From contig CAJOEX010000007.1 in NCBI GenBank assembly GCA_905233415.1, forward strand, positions 1 to 63,508: a DNA stretch of 63,508 nt. The letters are read 5' to 3'. Positions 1-7,941 of the stretch are shown in pieces. The stretch's first letter is position 1. Each line of letters starts with the position of its first letter. The notes beneath the pieces are model-generated. The model was given only the letters and a program-made list of their open reading frames with translations. It was not told where the DNA came from and searched no databases. This stretch comes from Paludibacteraceae bacterium (GTDB taxonomy: Bacteria; Bacteroidota; Bacteroidia; Bacteroidales; Paludibacteraceae). The position numbers and the translations under genes are program-made.

Positions 1-85
1 AACTTTTTTTGTTAAAAAATTTAATCAAAGAACACTTTTTTTAATTCCGCCAACAGGTTAAGATGTGTAAATGAGTAAATGAATT

Positions 86-1654
86 ATGGCTAAGCATTAT
101 TTGGAAGTTTTGACAGACGCAATCCGCAACAACTGGGATGAGATTGCGCTTGCTGATTATAGGACTTTGACACGCTATACATACGGTGACATGGCGGATA
201 ATATGGCTGATTTGGCGGCCATTTATGGTAATTTGAAACTCAAAAAAGGCGTACATATCGCCATTTGCGGCAACAACTGCGCCAACTGGGCGATTGCCTA
301 TTTGGCTACAGCCGTCTGGGGCGGGGTAAATGTCTGCGTTATGCCTGATTTCGCGGCGGAAGACATTGCTCGAATAATCAATCATAGTAATGCGGAAGTG
401 CTGATTGCTTCAGAGCAGGTGCGTAAGAAACTCGAAGGCAAAGACTTGCCGAAAATCAAGCACAATATTGCGATGGAGACGCTGCTGCCTATCGGTGAAA
501 GCGTGGAAATTCCGGAAATCCACCTCAAAAAAGAAAACATCAATTATGGCGGACGCAGCATGGACGATGTGGTCATGTTGTGCTATACGTCCGGTTCTAC
601 AGGCACGCCTAAAGGCGTTATGCTTTCGTTCCGCAGTTTGAGCAACAATATACAAAACGTGACGGAAAATCTGCCCGAACATGACCGTCAGAATGTGCTT
701 TCCATGTTGCCTTTGGCGCATATGTACGGCTTGGTTTGCGAATTGTTGGGACAACTGCCTGCCGGATGCCATATTTGGTTCCTCGGCTCAACGCCGACGC
801 CGGCAACGCTATCAAAGGCACTCCTTGAAATTCGTCCCTATACGATTGTCACTATCCCGCTTGTAGTGGAAAAGATTGTCAAAAAGAACATTTTCCCGGT
901 TATCCGCAAGAAAAACGTCAAAATGTTCTGGAATATGCCTGTTATCGGGCGTATGTTCAAGAACATGGTGCGCAGACGGATGCTCCAGAGTATGGGTGGC
1001 AACATCCGCCAATTCCACGTCGGAGGTGCTGCGCTCAACGAAGAAGTCGAGAAATTGCTCATGGATATCAAATTCCCGATTACGGTCGGTTACGGTTTGA
1101 CCGAAACAGGTCCGCTTGTTTCCGGTAACTTGTGGCAGAACTTCAAAGCCCGTTCCGGCGGCAGATTGGTCAGCGGTATGCAGGCAAAGATTGTGGATGA
1201 GGAAATATGGGTAAAAGGCGAGAATGTGATGTTAGGCTATTATAACGAACCCGAATTGACCAAGCAGGTCTTGACTGAAGACGGCTGGTTTAGGACAGGA
1301 GATGTCGGTGAAATCGGAGAAGACGGTACTATTTACGTTCAGGGGCACAAGTCCAATCTTATCGTACAAGCCGATGGAAACAAGGTTTATCCCGAAAACA
1401 TCGAGGCTATTCTCAACGAAATAGACGGCATAGATGAATCACTTGTAACGGTTTGGAACAATCAACTGGTTGCTTTGGTGGTAACACAGTTGGAGCTCAA
1501 CGTAAACAACATCCGTGAAAAGATTAACGCCGCATTGCCGGCGTATAGCCGCATTACGAAGATTGAAACGCGTACGGACCCGTTTGAACGTACGCCGAAA
1601 CATAGCATCAAACGTTACCTTTACCGCGACACACCCTCCGCGGATAAACACTAA
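86..1654 (+). CDS. AMP-forming acyl-CoA/acyl-carrier ligase
   Basis: Adenylates a carboxylic acid, most likely a fatty acid, and transfers it to CoA or a phosphopantetheine carrier. The P-loop YTSGSTGTPKG is at about residues 167-177, GYGLTETGP at about 335, the hinge region FRTGDVGEI near 405, and the C-terminal catalytic lysine in TPKHSIKR near 509. At 522 residues it is full length for the ANL superfamily. The ATG at 86 follows an AT-rich leader in which I see no clear promoter. It is the first of ten same-strand genes with gaps of 0-22 bp ending at 11031. Two genes downstream lies an alpha-oxoamine synthase, so it may provide the acyl thioester for a sphingoid-like or sulfonate base; that substrate is inferred. 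Confidence 0.9.
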   Translation: MAKHYLEVLTDAIRNNWDEIALADYRTLTRYTYGDMADNMADLAAIYGNLKLKKGVHIAICGNNCANWAIAYLATAVWGGVNVCVMPDFAAEDIARIINHSNAEVLIASEQVRKKLEGKDLPKIKHNIAMETLLPIGESVEIPEIHLKKENINYGGRSMDDVVMLCYTSGSTGTPKGVMLSFRSLSNNIQNVTENLPEHDRQNVLSMLPLAHMYGLVCELLGQLPAGCHIWFLGSTPTPATLSKALLEIRPYTIVTIPLVVEKIVKKNIFPVIRKKNVKMFWNMPVIGRMFKNMVRRRMLQSMGGNIRQFHVGGAALNEEVEKLLMDIKFPITVGYGLTETGPLVSGNLWQNFKARSGGRLVSGMQAKIVDEEIWVKGENVMLGYYNEPELTKQVLTEDGWFRTGDVGEIGEDGTIYVQGHKSNLIVQADGNKVYPENIEAILNEIDGIDESLVTVWNNQLVALVVTQLELNVNNIREKINAALPAYSRITKIETRTDPFERTPKHSIKRYLYRDTPSADKH

Positions 1655-1675
1655 TTAGGAAAAACTATTACGATT

Positions 1676-2749
1676 ATGGACAAATTTCTTATTTCCGGCA
1701 TTCAGCAAATCGGCGTTGGAACCGAGGATTTCCGCAAATCGTGGAACTGGTTTATTGACAAGTTTGGCGTCAATGTCAAGATTTTGGAAGACGATACCGT
1801 AGCGGAACGTATGCTCCCTTATACCGGTAATCACCCGCAGAAGCGTCATGCATGCATTGCGATGAACATGCAGGGAGGCGGTGGCTTTGAAATCTGGCAG
1901 TATTCCGAACGCAAGCCTGTTCCGTGCAAGTTTGCCATTGCTGTGGGCGACCTTGGCATTTTTGCCGCCAAACTCAAATGCCGTGACGTTGAAGCTTTCC
2001 ACAAGCAGTTGAAAACGAAATGGAACGAAGTGTCGGATATTACCAGACTGCCGAATTCCACCAAATGCTTCTACATGAAGGATTTGTACGGCAATTGTTT
2101 CCAAGTGGTGGAGAACCAGAGCGTATTTATTGAACAGCACAAACTGACAGGCGGAATATTCGGCGCTATGATAGGTGTGACGGACATGAAAAAGTCCATT
2201 GCATTTTATAGCCAGATTTTAGGGTACGACAGCATTATATACGATGAAACCGGCACTTTTGAGGACTGGAATATGCTGGAAGCCGCTAATGGGAGGTATC
2301 GCCGTGTGCTTTTGGGAACATCCCAACCGCGTAAAGGTGCTTTCTCCGGCGTTTTCGGTGACAGCACGATTGAACTTGTGCAAGCGCTTGACCGCACACC
2401 GAGAAAGATTTACGAAGGCCGTTTCTGGGGCGACCCGGGCTTTATCCAAATCTGCTATGACGTGACCAATATGCAGGAACTTGGCAAGTTCTGCGCCAAG
2501 AAAGGCTATCCGTTTACCGTGGACAGTTGTCCGGATGGCGAAGTGTTTGACATGGGCGAGGCTTCCGGTCATTTCACGTATATTGAAGACCCGGACGGCA
2601 CGCTGATTGAGTTTGTCGAGACGCATAGGATTCCGATTGTCAAGAAACTCAATTGGTATCTTGACATGCGCAAACGTGACCGTGAAAAGCAACTCCCGAA
2701 AATCCTTTTCTGGCTAATGGCACTCGTTTCAAAGCAACGCGTACAATAA
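1676..2749 (+). CDS. Two-domain VOC (glyoxalase/dioxygenase-like) protein
   Basis: A 357-residue protein with two vicinal-oxygen-chelate folds in tandem, roughly residues 5-145 and 158-325, the same overall plan as 4-hydroxyphenylpyruvate dioxygenase and related two-domain members. The second domain has the usual starting pattern (GAMIGVTDMKKSIAFYSQIL) and the closing DPDGTLIEFVE, whose glutamate is a typical metal ligand. The C-terminus is basic (MRKRDREKQ) and then hydrophobic. It lies 21 bp after the ligase and 20 bp before the alpha-oxoamine synthase, so it is almost surely co-transcribed. I cannot name its reaction. Oxidation or isomerisation of a pathway intermediate, or protection against a reactive by-product, are guesses. 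Confidence 0.75.
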   Translation: MDKFLISGIQQIGVGTEDFRKSWNWFIDKFGVNVKILEDDTVAERMLPYTGNHPQKRHACIAMNMQGGGGFEIWQYSERKPVPCKFAIAVGDLGIFAAKLKCRDVEAFHKQLKTKWNEVSDITRLPNSTKCFYMKDLYGNCFQVVENQSVFIEQHKLTGGIFGAMIGVTDMKKSIAFYSQILGYDSIIYDETGTFEDWNMLEAANGRYRRVLLGTSQPRKGAFSGVFGDSTIELVQALDRTPRKIYEGRFWGDPGFIQICYDVTNMQELGKFCAKKGYPFTVDSCPDGEVFDMGEASGHFTYIEDPDGTLIEFVETHRIPIVKKLNWYLDMRKRDREKQLPKILFWLMALVSKQRVQ

Positions 2750-2769
2750 TATTCAAATTTTCAAATCAT

Positions 2770-4035
2770 ATGTATAAAGACATTTTTGACAAAATCAGAC
2801 AATCCACGGGCGGACCGATTGGTCAGTACCGCGAAAAAGCAGACGGATATTTTGCTTTCCCGAAATTGGAAGGCGAGTTAGGACCTCATATGCGCTTCAA
2901 CGGACAGGAAGTGTTGTGCTGGAGCTTGAACAACTACCTCGGTTTGGCGAATCATCCCGAAGTGCGCAAAACCGATGCGGAAGCGGCTGCCAAATGGGGC
3001 ATGGCTTATCCGATGGGAAGCCGCATGATGACCGGACAAACCGCTTTGCATGAGGAATTGGAGCATCGTCTTGCTGCCTTTGAAAAGAAAGAAGCTGCTT
3101 TCCTCTTTAACTTTGGCTATCAAGGCATTCTTTCAACCATTGACTCGCTCGTAAGCCGCCACGACGTGATTGTGTATGACGCAGAGGCGCATGCATGCTT
3201 GCTGGACGGTATTCGTCTGCATATCGGTGAAAAGTACAAATTCCGCCACAATGACATTGCGGATTGCGAGAAAGTGCTGGCACGTGCCTGCAAAATCGCG
3301 GACGAAAAGGGCGGGGGTGTGCTTGTTATTACAGAAGGCGTATTTGGTATGACCGGCGCACTCGGAATCATTGACCAAATTGTTGCTCTCAAGCAGAAAT
3401 ACCGTTTCCGTCTCTTAATTGATGACGCTCACGGCTTTGGTGTAATGGGTCCTCACGGACGCGGAACTTCCGAACATTTCGGCGTGATGGACGGTGTGGA
3501 TTTGTATATTGGCGCATATGCCAAGTCTATGGCTACGATTGGTGGTTTTGTGGCTTCCGAAAAGGATATTATCACCTATCTCCGCTACAACATGCGTTCG
3601 CAAATGTATGCCAAGTCGCTTCCGATGCCGATTGTTGAAGGTTGTATGAAACGTCTGGAGATTATTGACAGTCCCGAAGGTGACGAGCGTCGCAAACAAC
3701 TTTGGACGGTTACGCATCGTTTGCAGAAAGGTTTCCGTGACCTCGGTTACGAAATTGGCCCGGCAGAAGCATGTGTAACGCCTGTTCACTTGGCTTGCGG
3801 CATCAATCAGGCTTCGAACATCGCTGTGGATTTGCGTGAAAACTACCATATCTTCTGCTCAATTGTTTGCTATCCGGTTATTCCTCCCGGAATGTTGATT
3901 TTCCGTATTATCCCGACGGCAGCGCACTCGATTGAAGATGTGGACCGCACTTTGGCAGCTTTCAAGGAAATCAAGGAACGTCTCGCCAAAGGTGATTACG
4001 ACAAGGAAATCCCCGACATGGCTCTGATTAAGTAA
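2770..4035 (+). CDS. Alpha-oxoamine synthase, probable cysteate (or serine) C-acyltransferase
   Basis: A PLP-dependent enzyme of the serine palmitoyltransferase / KBL / BioF family that condenses an amino acid with an acyl thioester and releases CO2. Hallmarks: MGSRMMTGQTALHEELE near residues 79-96, IDDAHGFGVMG with the PLP aspartate near 219, and the Schiff-base lysine in AYAKSMATIGGFV (about K252). Length 421 is typical. Serine palmitoyltransferase is the usual automatic name. The cysteate-synthase-like gene at the end of the same operon (9748-11031) makes L-cysteate the more likely amino acid, giving 3-dehydrocapnine, the first sulfonolipid intermediate described in Capnocytophaga and Alistipes. 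Substrate choice cannot be read from the sequence by eye. Confidence 0.85.
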   Translation: MYKDIFDKIRQSTGGPIGQYREKADGYFAFPKLEGELGPHMRFNGQEVLCWSLNNYLGLANHPEVRKTDAEAAAKWGMAYPMGSRMMTGQTALHEELEHRLAAFEKKEAAFLFNFGYQGILSTIDSLVSRHDVIVYDAEAHACLLDGIRLHIGEKYKFRHNDIADCEKVLARACKIADEKGGGVLVITEGVFGMTGALGIIDQIVALKQKYRFRLLIDDAHGFGVMGPHGRGTSEHFGVMDGVDLYIGAYAKSMATIGGFVASEKDIITYLRYNMRSQMYAKSLPMPIVEGCMKRLEIIDSPEGDERRKQLWTVTHRLQKGFRDLGYEIGPAEACVTPVHLACGINQASNIAVDLRENYHIFCSIVCYPVIPPGMLIFRIIPTAAHSIEDVDRTLAAFKEIKERLAKGDYDKEIPDMALIK

Positions 4036-4042
4036 TTTTCAA

Positions 4043-4825
4043 ATGAACATTTGGATTACAGGTGCGTCGTCGGGCATTGGTGAAGCATGTGCTTATTGCT
4101 ACGCGGAGGGTGGAAATAAACTTATTCTCACTTCCTCCTCGCGGGAGCGGTTGGAGCCTGTGGCAGCAAACTGCCGTGAGAAAGGCGCTTCAGAAGTGCT
4201 GGTCTTGCCGTCTGATTTCAATGACCTCGAAGGCGTTAAACTGCTTGCCCGCACGGCATGGGATGCTTTTGGCGGAATAGATGTGCTGTTCTGCAATGCC
4301 GGAATAAGCCAACGTACCAACGTAGAGGATACATCTATGGATATGGTTCGCCAAATCATGGAAATCAACTACTTCGCGCCGGTAGCTTTGGCAAAAGCAA
4401 TCTTGCCGTTTATGCTCAAAGCGGGTGGGGGGCACATTGCCGTTACTACCTCTATTGCCGGTGTGTTCGGTTTCCCATTGCGTTGTGCATATTCTTCGTC
4501 CAAACATGCCTTGTACGGTTTCTTTGAAACGCTGCAAGCCGAATATTATGGTAGCAACATCCTTGTCACGATAGTATGTCCCGGGCGCGTCAGAACGAAC
4601 ATTTCTTTGAATGCCCTTGACAAAGGCGGCGGGAAACACGGCACGATGGACCCCGGACAGGACAAAGGTCTGCCGGCCGAAAAAGCAGCCCGCAAAATCG
4701 TTCGTGCCATCAACAAAGGCAAACGCGAAGTTCTTATTGGTCGTGGCGAACTGATTATGGTTTATATCAAGCGTTTCTTCCCCGGACTTTGTGCTAAATT
4801 GGCAAGGCGTATAAAACCAATGTAG
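4043..4825 (+). CDS. Short-chain dehydrogenase/reductase, probable 3-keto base reductase
   Basis: A 260-residue NAD(P)H-dependent SDR. The cofactor motif TGASSGIG is at residues 6-13 and the catalytic pair is Y150 and K154 in YSSSKHAL. The C-terminal 25 residues are hydrophobic and basic (VYIKRFFPGLCAKLARR), as in membrane-associated DHRS-type reductases. It starts 7 bp after the alpha-oxoamine synthase and ends 1 bp before the next gene. By position it would reduce the 3-keto group of the condensation product, the second step in both sphinganine and capnine formation. The family is certain; the substrate is inferred from context. Confidence 0.85.
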   Translation: MNIWITGASSGIGEACAYCYAEGGNKLILTSSSRERLEPVAANCREKGASEVLVLPSDFNDLEGVKLLARTAWDAFGGIDVLFCNAGISQRTNVEDTSMDMVRQIMEINYFAPVALAKAILPFMLKAGGGHIAVTTSIAGVFGFPLRCAYSSSKHALYGFFETLQAEYYGSNILVTIVCPGRVRTNISLNALDKGGGKHGTMDPGQDKGLPAEKAARKIVRAINKGKREVLIGRGELIMVYIKRFFPGLCAKLARRIKPM

Positions 4826-4826
4826 T

Positions 4827-5522
4827 ATGGAAAATCTATTTGATGAACTGAACAAAGATTATCGTTTCCGCGAGGGATTTCATACTTGTATCAATTGCGG
4901 AACGTGTACTGCTATTTGTCCTGCGGCGGAGTTCTATTGCTATGACCCGCGGCAGATAGTGACAATCGTCCAAACCAAAGACGATGAGAAAATAGAGGAA
5001 CTTCTTAAGTCCGACAAAATCTGGTATTGCGGAGAGTGTATGAGTTGTGTGACTCGTTGTCCCCGCAAGAACGGTCCCGGACTGGTAATCATGGCATTGC
5101 GCGAACTGAGTATTCGTCTCGGGTATTTTGTAGAGAGTGAAAAAGGTAGGCAGTTGTTGCCGCTGATGCATGCCTTGGCTGGCTCAACGCTTAAATATGG
5201 CTATTGCATTCACCCGAAAATGTTTAAGTGGGAAGCGCACAAAGAGTCCGGACCTGTGTTTAAGTGGCACTTGGAACATCTGGAACAATCAATGGCAAGA
5301 CTTGGTGCTAATTATATGGGCGATGGTCCCGGTATCCTGCGAAAGATACCTCAAGAATCACTTGATGAAGTGAAAGCCATTTTTGATGTGACCGGAGCAA
5401 CGGAACGCATGAAGAAAATTGAGGAGTTTTCTGCTAAAAAAGCCCAAGAAATGGGACTTAGTATGGAAGAATACGAACAACGGGCGTTTGAATACTGCTC
5501 CAATAAACATTTTAATAACTGA
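4827..5522 (+). CDS. HdrC-like 2x[4Fe-4S] electron-transfer protein (C1)
   Basis: A 231-residue soluble protein related to the HdrC subunit of heterodisulfide reductase. Two ferredoxin-type clusters are encoded by CINCGTCTAICP (C21, C24, C27, C31) and CGECMSCVTRCP (C68, C71, C74, C78). The remaining 150 residues are helical and charged with no further cysteine cluster, longer than a minimal HdrC. It is followed 19 bp later by an HdrB-like gene, so the two probably form a C1-B1 pair that moves electrons to or from the CCG-domain clusters. Base composition here and in the first half of the next gene is more AT-rich than in the flanking genes. Confidence 0.88.
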   Translation: MENLFDELNKDYRFREGFHTCINCGTCTAICPAAEFYCYDPRQIVTIVQTKDDEKIEELLKSDKIWYCGECMSCVTRCPRKNGPGLVIMALRELSIRLGYFVESEKGRQLLPLMHALAGSTLKYGYCIHPKMFKWEAHKESGPVFKWHLEHLEQSMARLGANYMGDGPGILRKIPQESLDEVKAIFDVTGATERMKKIEEFSAKKAQEMGLSMEEYEQRAFEYCSNKHFNN

Positions 5523-5541
5523 TTTTGATAATTAATATCTC

Positions 5542-6612
5542 ATGATACAAGACGGGAAGCAAAAAATTTGGTCTGATTACCAAAAAGAAATACCGGATGA
5601 CCATTGGTATTATGTACGAAGTTGTATAAGGCAGAACTTCTTCCCGGGAAGTGAGAAGTTCTTCCTTGAAATAACACGTAATGTACTTGGAAAGGATATG
5701 TATGAAACCCCGCATCATACAACATGCGGAGGTATAGCATATCACACAGAGAGCATTCCTCAAGAGACTGCTATGACAATGGTAGCACGTCAGTTTGCTC
5801 TTATGACGGAAGCGGGATATGAAAACTATTGCCCGAGTTGTATTACGTCTTTTGGTAACTATGTTGAAACACTTGAGACTTGGCGTGAGTTTCCGGAATT
5901 GGAGGCAAAAATCCGCGAAAATCTTTGGAAAGCATGCAAGCGCGAATTTAATAAACCAAAGTATATAGCCCATACGAGTGACTTAATATATCATTGGCGT
6001 GACAAAATACGTGCCAAGGCAAAACATTTGCTTATTAACCAAGAAACAGGCGAACCGCTTCGAATCGTGGAACATATAGGATGTCACTACTCAAAGATGT
6101 TCCCGCATAAAGGTGTAGGTGGAGCAGAATATCCTTATGTTTTAGCCGGAATGGTAGAGAGTTGGGGAGGAGAAGTAATTGATTATCCGGAACGCAGACA
6201 TTGCTGCGGTTACGGTTTCCGTCAGTACCACGTGAAGGCCAACCGCGGTTACAGTGTGTCGAATACCCACAAGAAGTTCGAGTCGATGGAGCCTTTCCAT
6301 CCGGATGCCATCATCACCAACTGCCCGGGCTGCCCGTATTTTCTGGATCGTTGGCAGTATGTCATTGCCGAACAGACAGGCAAAACCTACGGCGAAAACG
6401 GATACGGCATACCTGTGCTTACCTATGAGGAACTGGCAGGACTGGTGCTTGGCTATGATCCGTGGGATCTTGGCTTGCAGTTGCACCAAGTGGCTGTAGA
6501 ACCGTTGCTGGACAAGATGGGAGTGGAGTATGACCCGAAAGCCAAATACCTCGGATTGAATAAAGAAGATTTGATGCGGCCGGAAATGCCGAGTTCGATA
6601 AAATGCTGTTAA
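5542..6612 (+). CDS. HdrB-like protein with two CCG domains (B1)
   Basis: A 356-residue protein of the HdrB / CCG-domain family, which in heterodisulfide reductases holds non-cubane iron-sulfur clusters at the disulfide site. The second CCG motif is intact: C181, C221-C222, C261 and C264. The first is degenerate: C28, then TTCGG with one cysteine (C62) where CC is usual, then C97 and C100. The C-terminus ends in CC. GC content changes inside the gene: about 35-43 percent per 60-base line before 6190 and about 50 percent after it, as if two sources had been joined. Next to an HdrA-like gene (1 bp gap) it should be a catalytic or relay subunit. Confidence 0.85.
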   Translation: MIQDGKQKIWSDYQKEIPDDHWYYVRSCIRQNFFPGSEKFFLEITRNVLGKDMYETPHHTTCGGIAYHTESIPQETAMTMVARQFALMTEAGYENYCPSCITSFGNYVETLETWREFPELEAKIRENLWKACKREFNKPKYIAHTSDLIYHWRDKIRAKAKHLLINQETGEPLRIVEHIGCHYSKMFPHKGVGGAEYPYVLAGMVESWGGEVIDYPERRHCCGYGFRQYHVKANRGYSVSNTHKKFESMEPFHPDAIITNCPGCPYFLDRWQYVIAEQTGKTYGENGYGIPVLTYEELAGLVLGYDPWDLGLQLHQVAVEPLLDKMGVEYDPKAKYLGLNKEDLMRPEMPSSIKCC

Positions 6613-6613
6613 T

Positions 6614-7624
6614 ATGAAAGAAAATGTAGTAATAATCGGTGGTGGTGTTGCGGGAATGGAGGCTGCGAAACAGTTGTTGAATCTCGGATACAAGCCATTC
6701 GTAGTTGAAAAGTCCGACCATTTAGGCGGACATGTGGCACAGTGGCACAAACTGTTTCCCGACCTGACACCCACCAAAGACCTCATCAAAAAGATGAGTT
6801 CAGACATAAAAGATGCCAATGTGTTTTTGGAAACACAGCTCAATACCATCAGTAAAACGCGCGAGGGATACAGTTTGTTCCTGAGTAACGGCGTGAATAT
6901 TGCGGCAAAGGCGGTGTTGGTTGCTTCCGGTTTCCAACTCTTTGATGCGACCAAGAAAGAAGAATATGGCTACGGCGTGTATGACCATGTAATTACCAAT
7001 GCCGATTTGGAGGCATGGATGAACGGCAACAAAGATAAACGTGTGCCGCGTTCGCCAAAAGCCATAGGTTTTGTGCATTGTGTCGGTTCGCGAGACCTGA
7101 AAGCAGGCAACAGCCAGTGTTCCAAGGTATGCTGTATGACCGCTGTCAAGCAAGCCATTGAGATGAAAGAACAGTTCTCCAATGCCGAGGTATATTGTTT
7201 CTATATGGACTTGCGCCTGTTCGGCAAGAAATACGAGGACTTTTACATCAATGCCCAACGCGATTTTGGTGTGCATTTCATCCGTGGCCGCGTGTCAGAA
7301 GTGAGCGAAACAATTGACGGACGTGTGCAGGTCAAGGCGGAAGATACACTGCTCGGCAAGCCGCTGAAGATACAACTTGATTTGTTGGTGCTGATGGCAG
7401 GCATGTCATGCAATCCGCAAGTGCAAGGACTTGCCAAGCAGGCAAAATTGGAGATTGACAGTGACGGTTTCCTCAAATCGGAAGACAATATATATAATAT
7501 AATAGGGTCTGACCGTCCGGGAATATTCTATGCCGGTGCATGTACCGGAACAAAAACTGTTCCTGAAACCGTTGCCGAAGCCCGTGCAGCGGCATTGGCG
7601 ATTCACAATTACCTTAATGAATAA
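6614..7624 (+). CDS. HdrA-like FAD protein, short form
   Basis: A 336-residue flavoprotein. The dinucleotide-binding loop IIGGGVAGMEAA is at the N-terminus, and the HdrA signature follows: FVHCVGSRD (C156) and CSKVCCMTAVKQA (C169, C173, C174). A second FAD-contact segment, PGIFYAGACTGTKTVPETVAEA, lies near the C-terminus. It lacks the extra ferredoxin domains of methanogen HdrA, matching the short form seen in sulfur-oxidising Hdr-like (sHdr) systems. It is flanked by B1 upstream and C2 2 bp downstream. It is probably the flavin hub of the complex; whether it bifurcates electrons cannot be decided from sequence. Confidence 0.88.
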   Translation: MKENVVIIGGGVAGMEAAKQLLNLGYKPFVVEKSDHLGGHVAQWHKLFPDLTPTKDLIKKMSSDIKDANVFLETQLNTISKTREGYSLFLSNGVNIAAKAVLVASGFQLFDATKKEEYGYGVYDHVITNADLEAWMNGNKDKRVPRSPKAIGFVHCVGSRDLKAGNSQCSKVCCMTAVKQAIEMKEQFSNAEVYCFYMDLRLFGKKYEDFYINAQRDFGVHFIRGRVSEVSETIDGRVQVKAEDTLLGKPLKIQLDLLVLMAGMSCNPQVQGLAKQAKLEIDSDGFLKSEDNIYNIIGSDRPGIFYAGACTGTKTVPETVAEARAAALAIHNYLNE

Positions 7625-7626
7625 TT

Positions 7627-7941
7627 ATGAATTTCGGATTCTCATTATCGCCCAGTTCGACAATCGACCTTACGAAGGTGGATCAGACGCTGTATGAACA
7701 TCTGGTACATCTGGAGCCGACAGCGGCTGTGTGTATGAACTGCGGTTCGTGCGGTGCAACCTGTACCGTGGCGCAATATAAAGGCATGTCTTTCCGCAAG
7801 GTGCTGAACGGCATTCAGCGCGGACAGGATATGAAACCGATGCTGTCATCCTGTATGCTCTGCGGCAAATGTACGATGGTTTGTCCGCGCGGCGTGAATA
7901 CACGGAATGTTTTACTAAACCTCTGCCAGATTTATGATTGA
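7627..7941 (+). CDS. HdrC-like small 2x[4Fe-4S] protein (C2)
   Basis: A 104-residue protein made almost entirely of two cluster motifs: CMNCGSCGATC (C36, C39, C42, C46) and CMLCGKCTMVCP (C76, C79, C82, C86), with a short Ser/Thr-rich head. Size and spacing fit the HdrC fold. It overlaps the next gene by 8 bp, so the two products are likely made in step and work together, C2 passing electrons between the HdrA-like flavoprotein and the membrane-bound HdrE/D fusion. It is clearly a different protein from the HdrC-like gene at 4827, so the operon carries two C subunits. Confidence 0.9.
   Translation: MNFGFSLSPSSTIDLTKVDQTLYEHLVHLEPTAAVCMNCGSCGATCTVAQYKGMSFRKVLNGIQRGQDMKPMLSSCMLCGKCTMVCPRGVNTRNVLLNLCQIYD

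Noticed and set aside
2770..4035. Naming the alpha-oxoamine synthase 2-amino-3-ketobutyrate CoA ligase or BioF
   Set aside because: No tdh or biotin genes nearby, while an SDR and a cysteate-synthase-like gene are; the sulfonolipid or sphingolipid reading is better supported.
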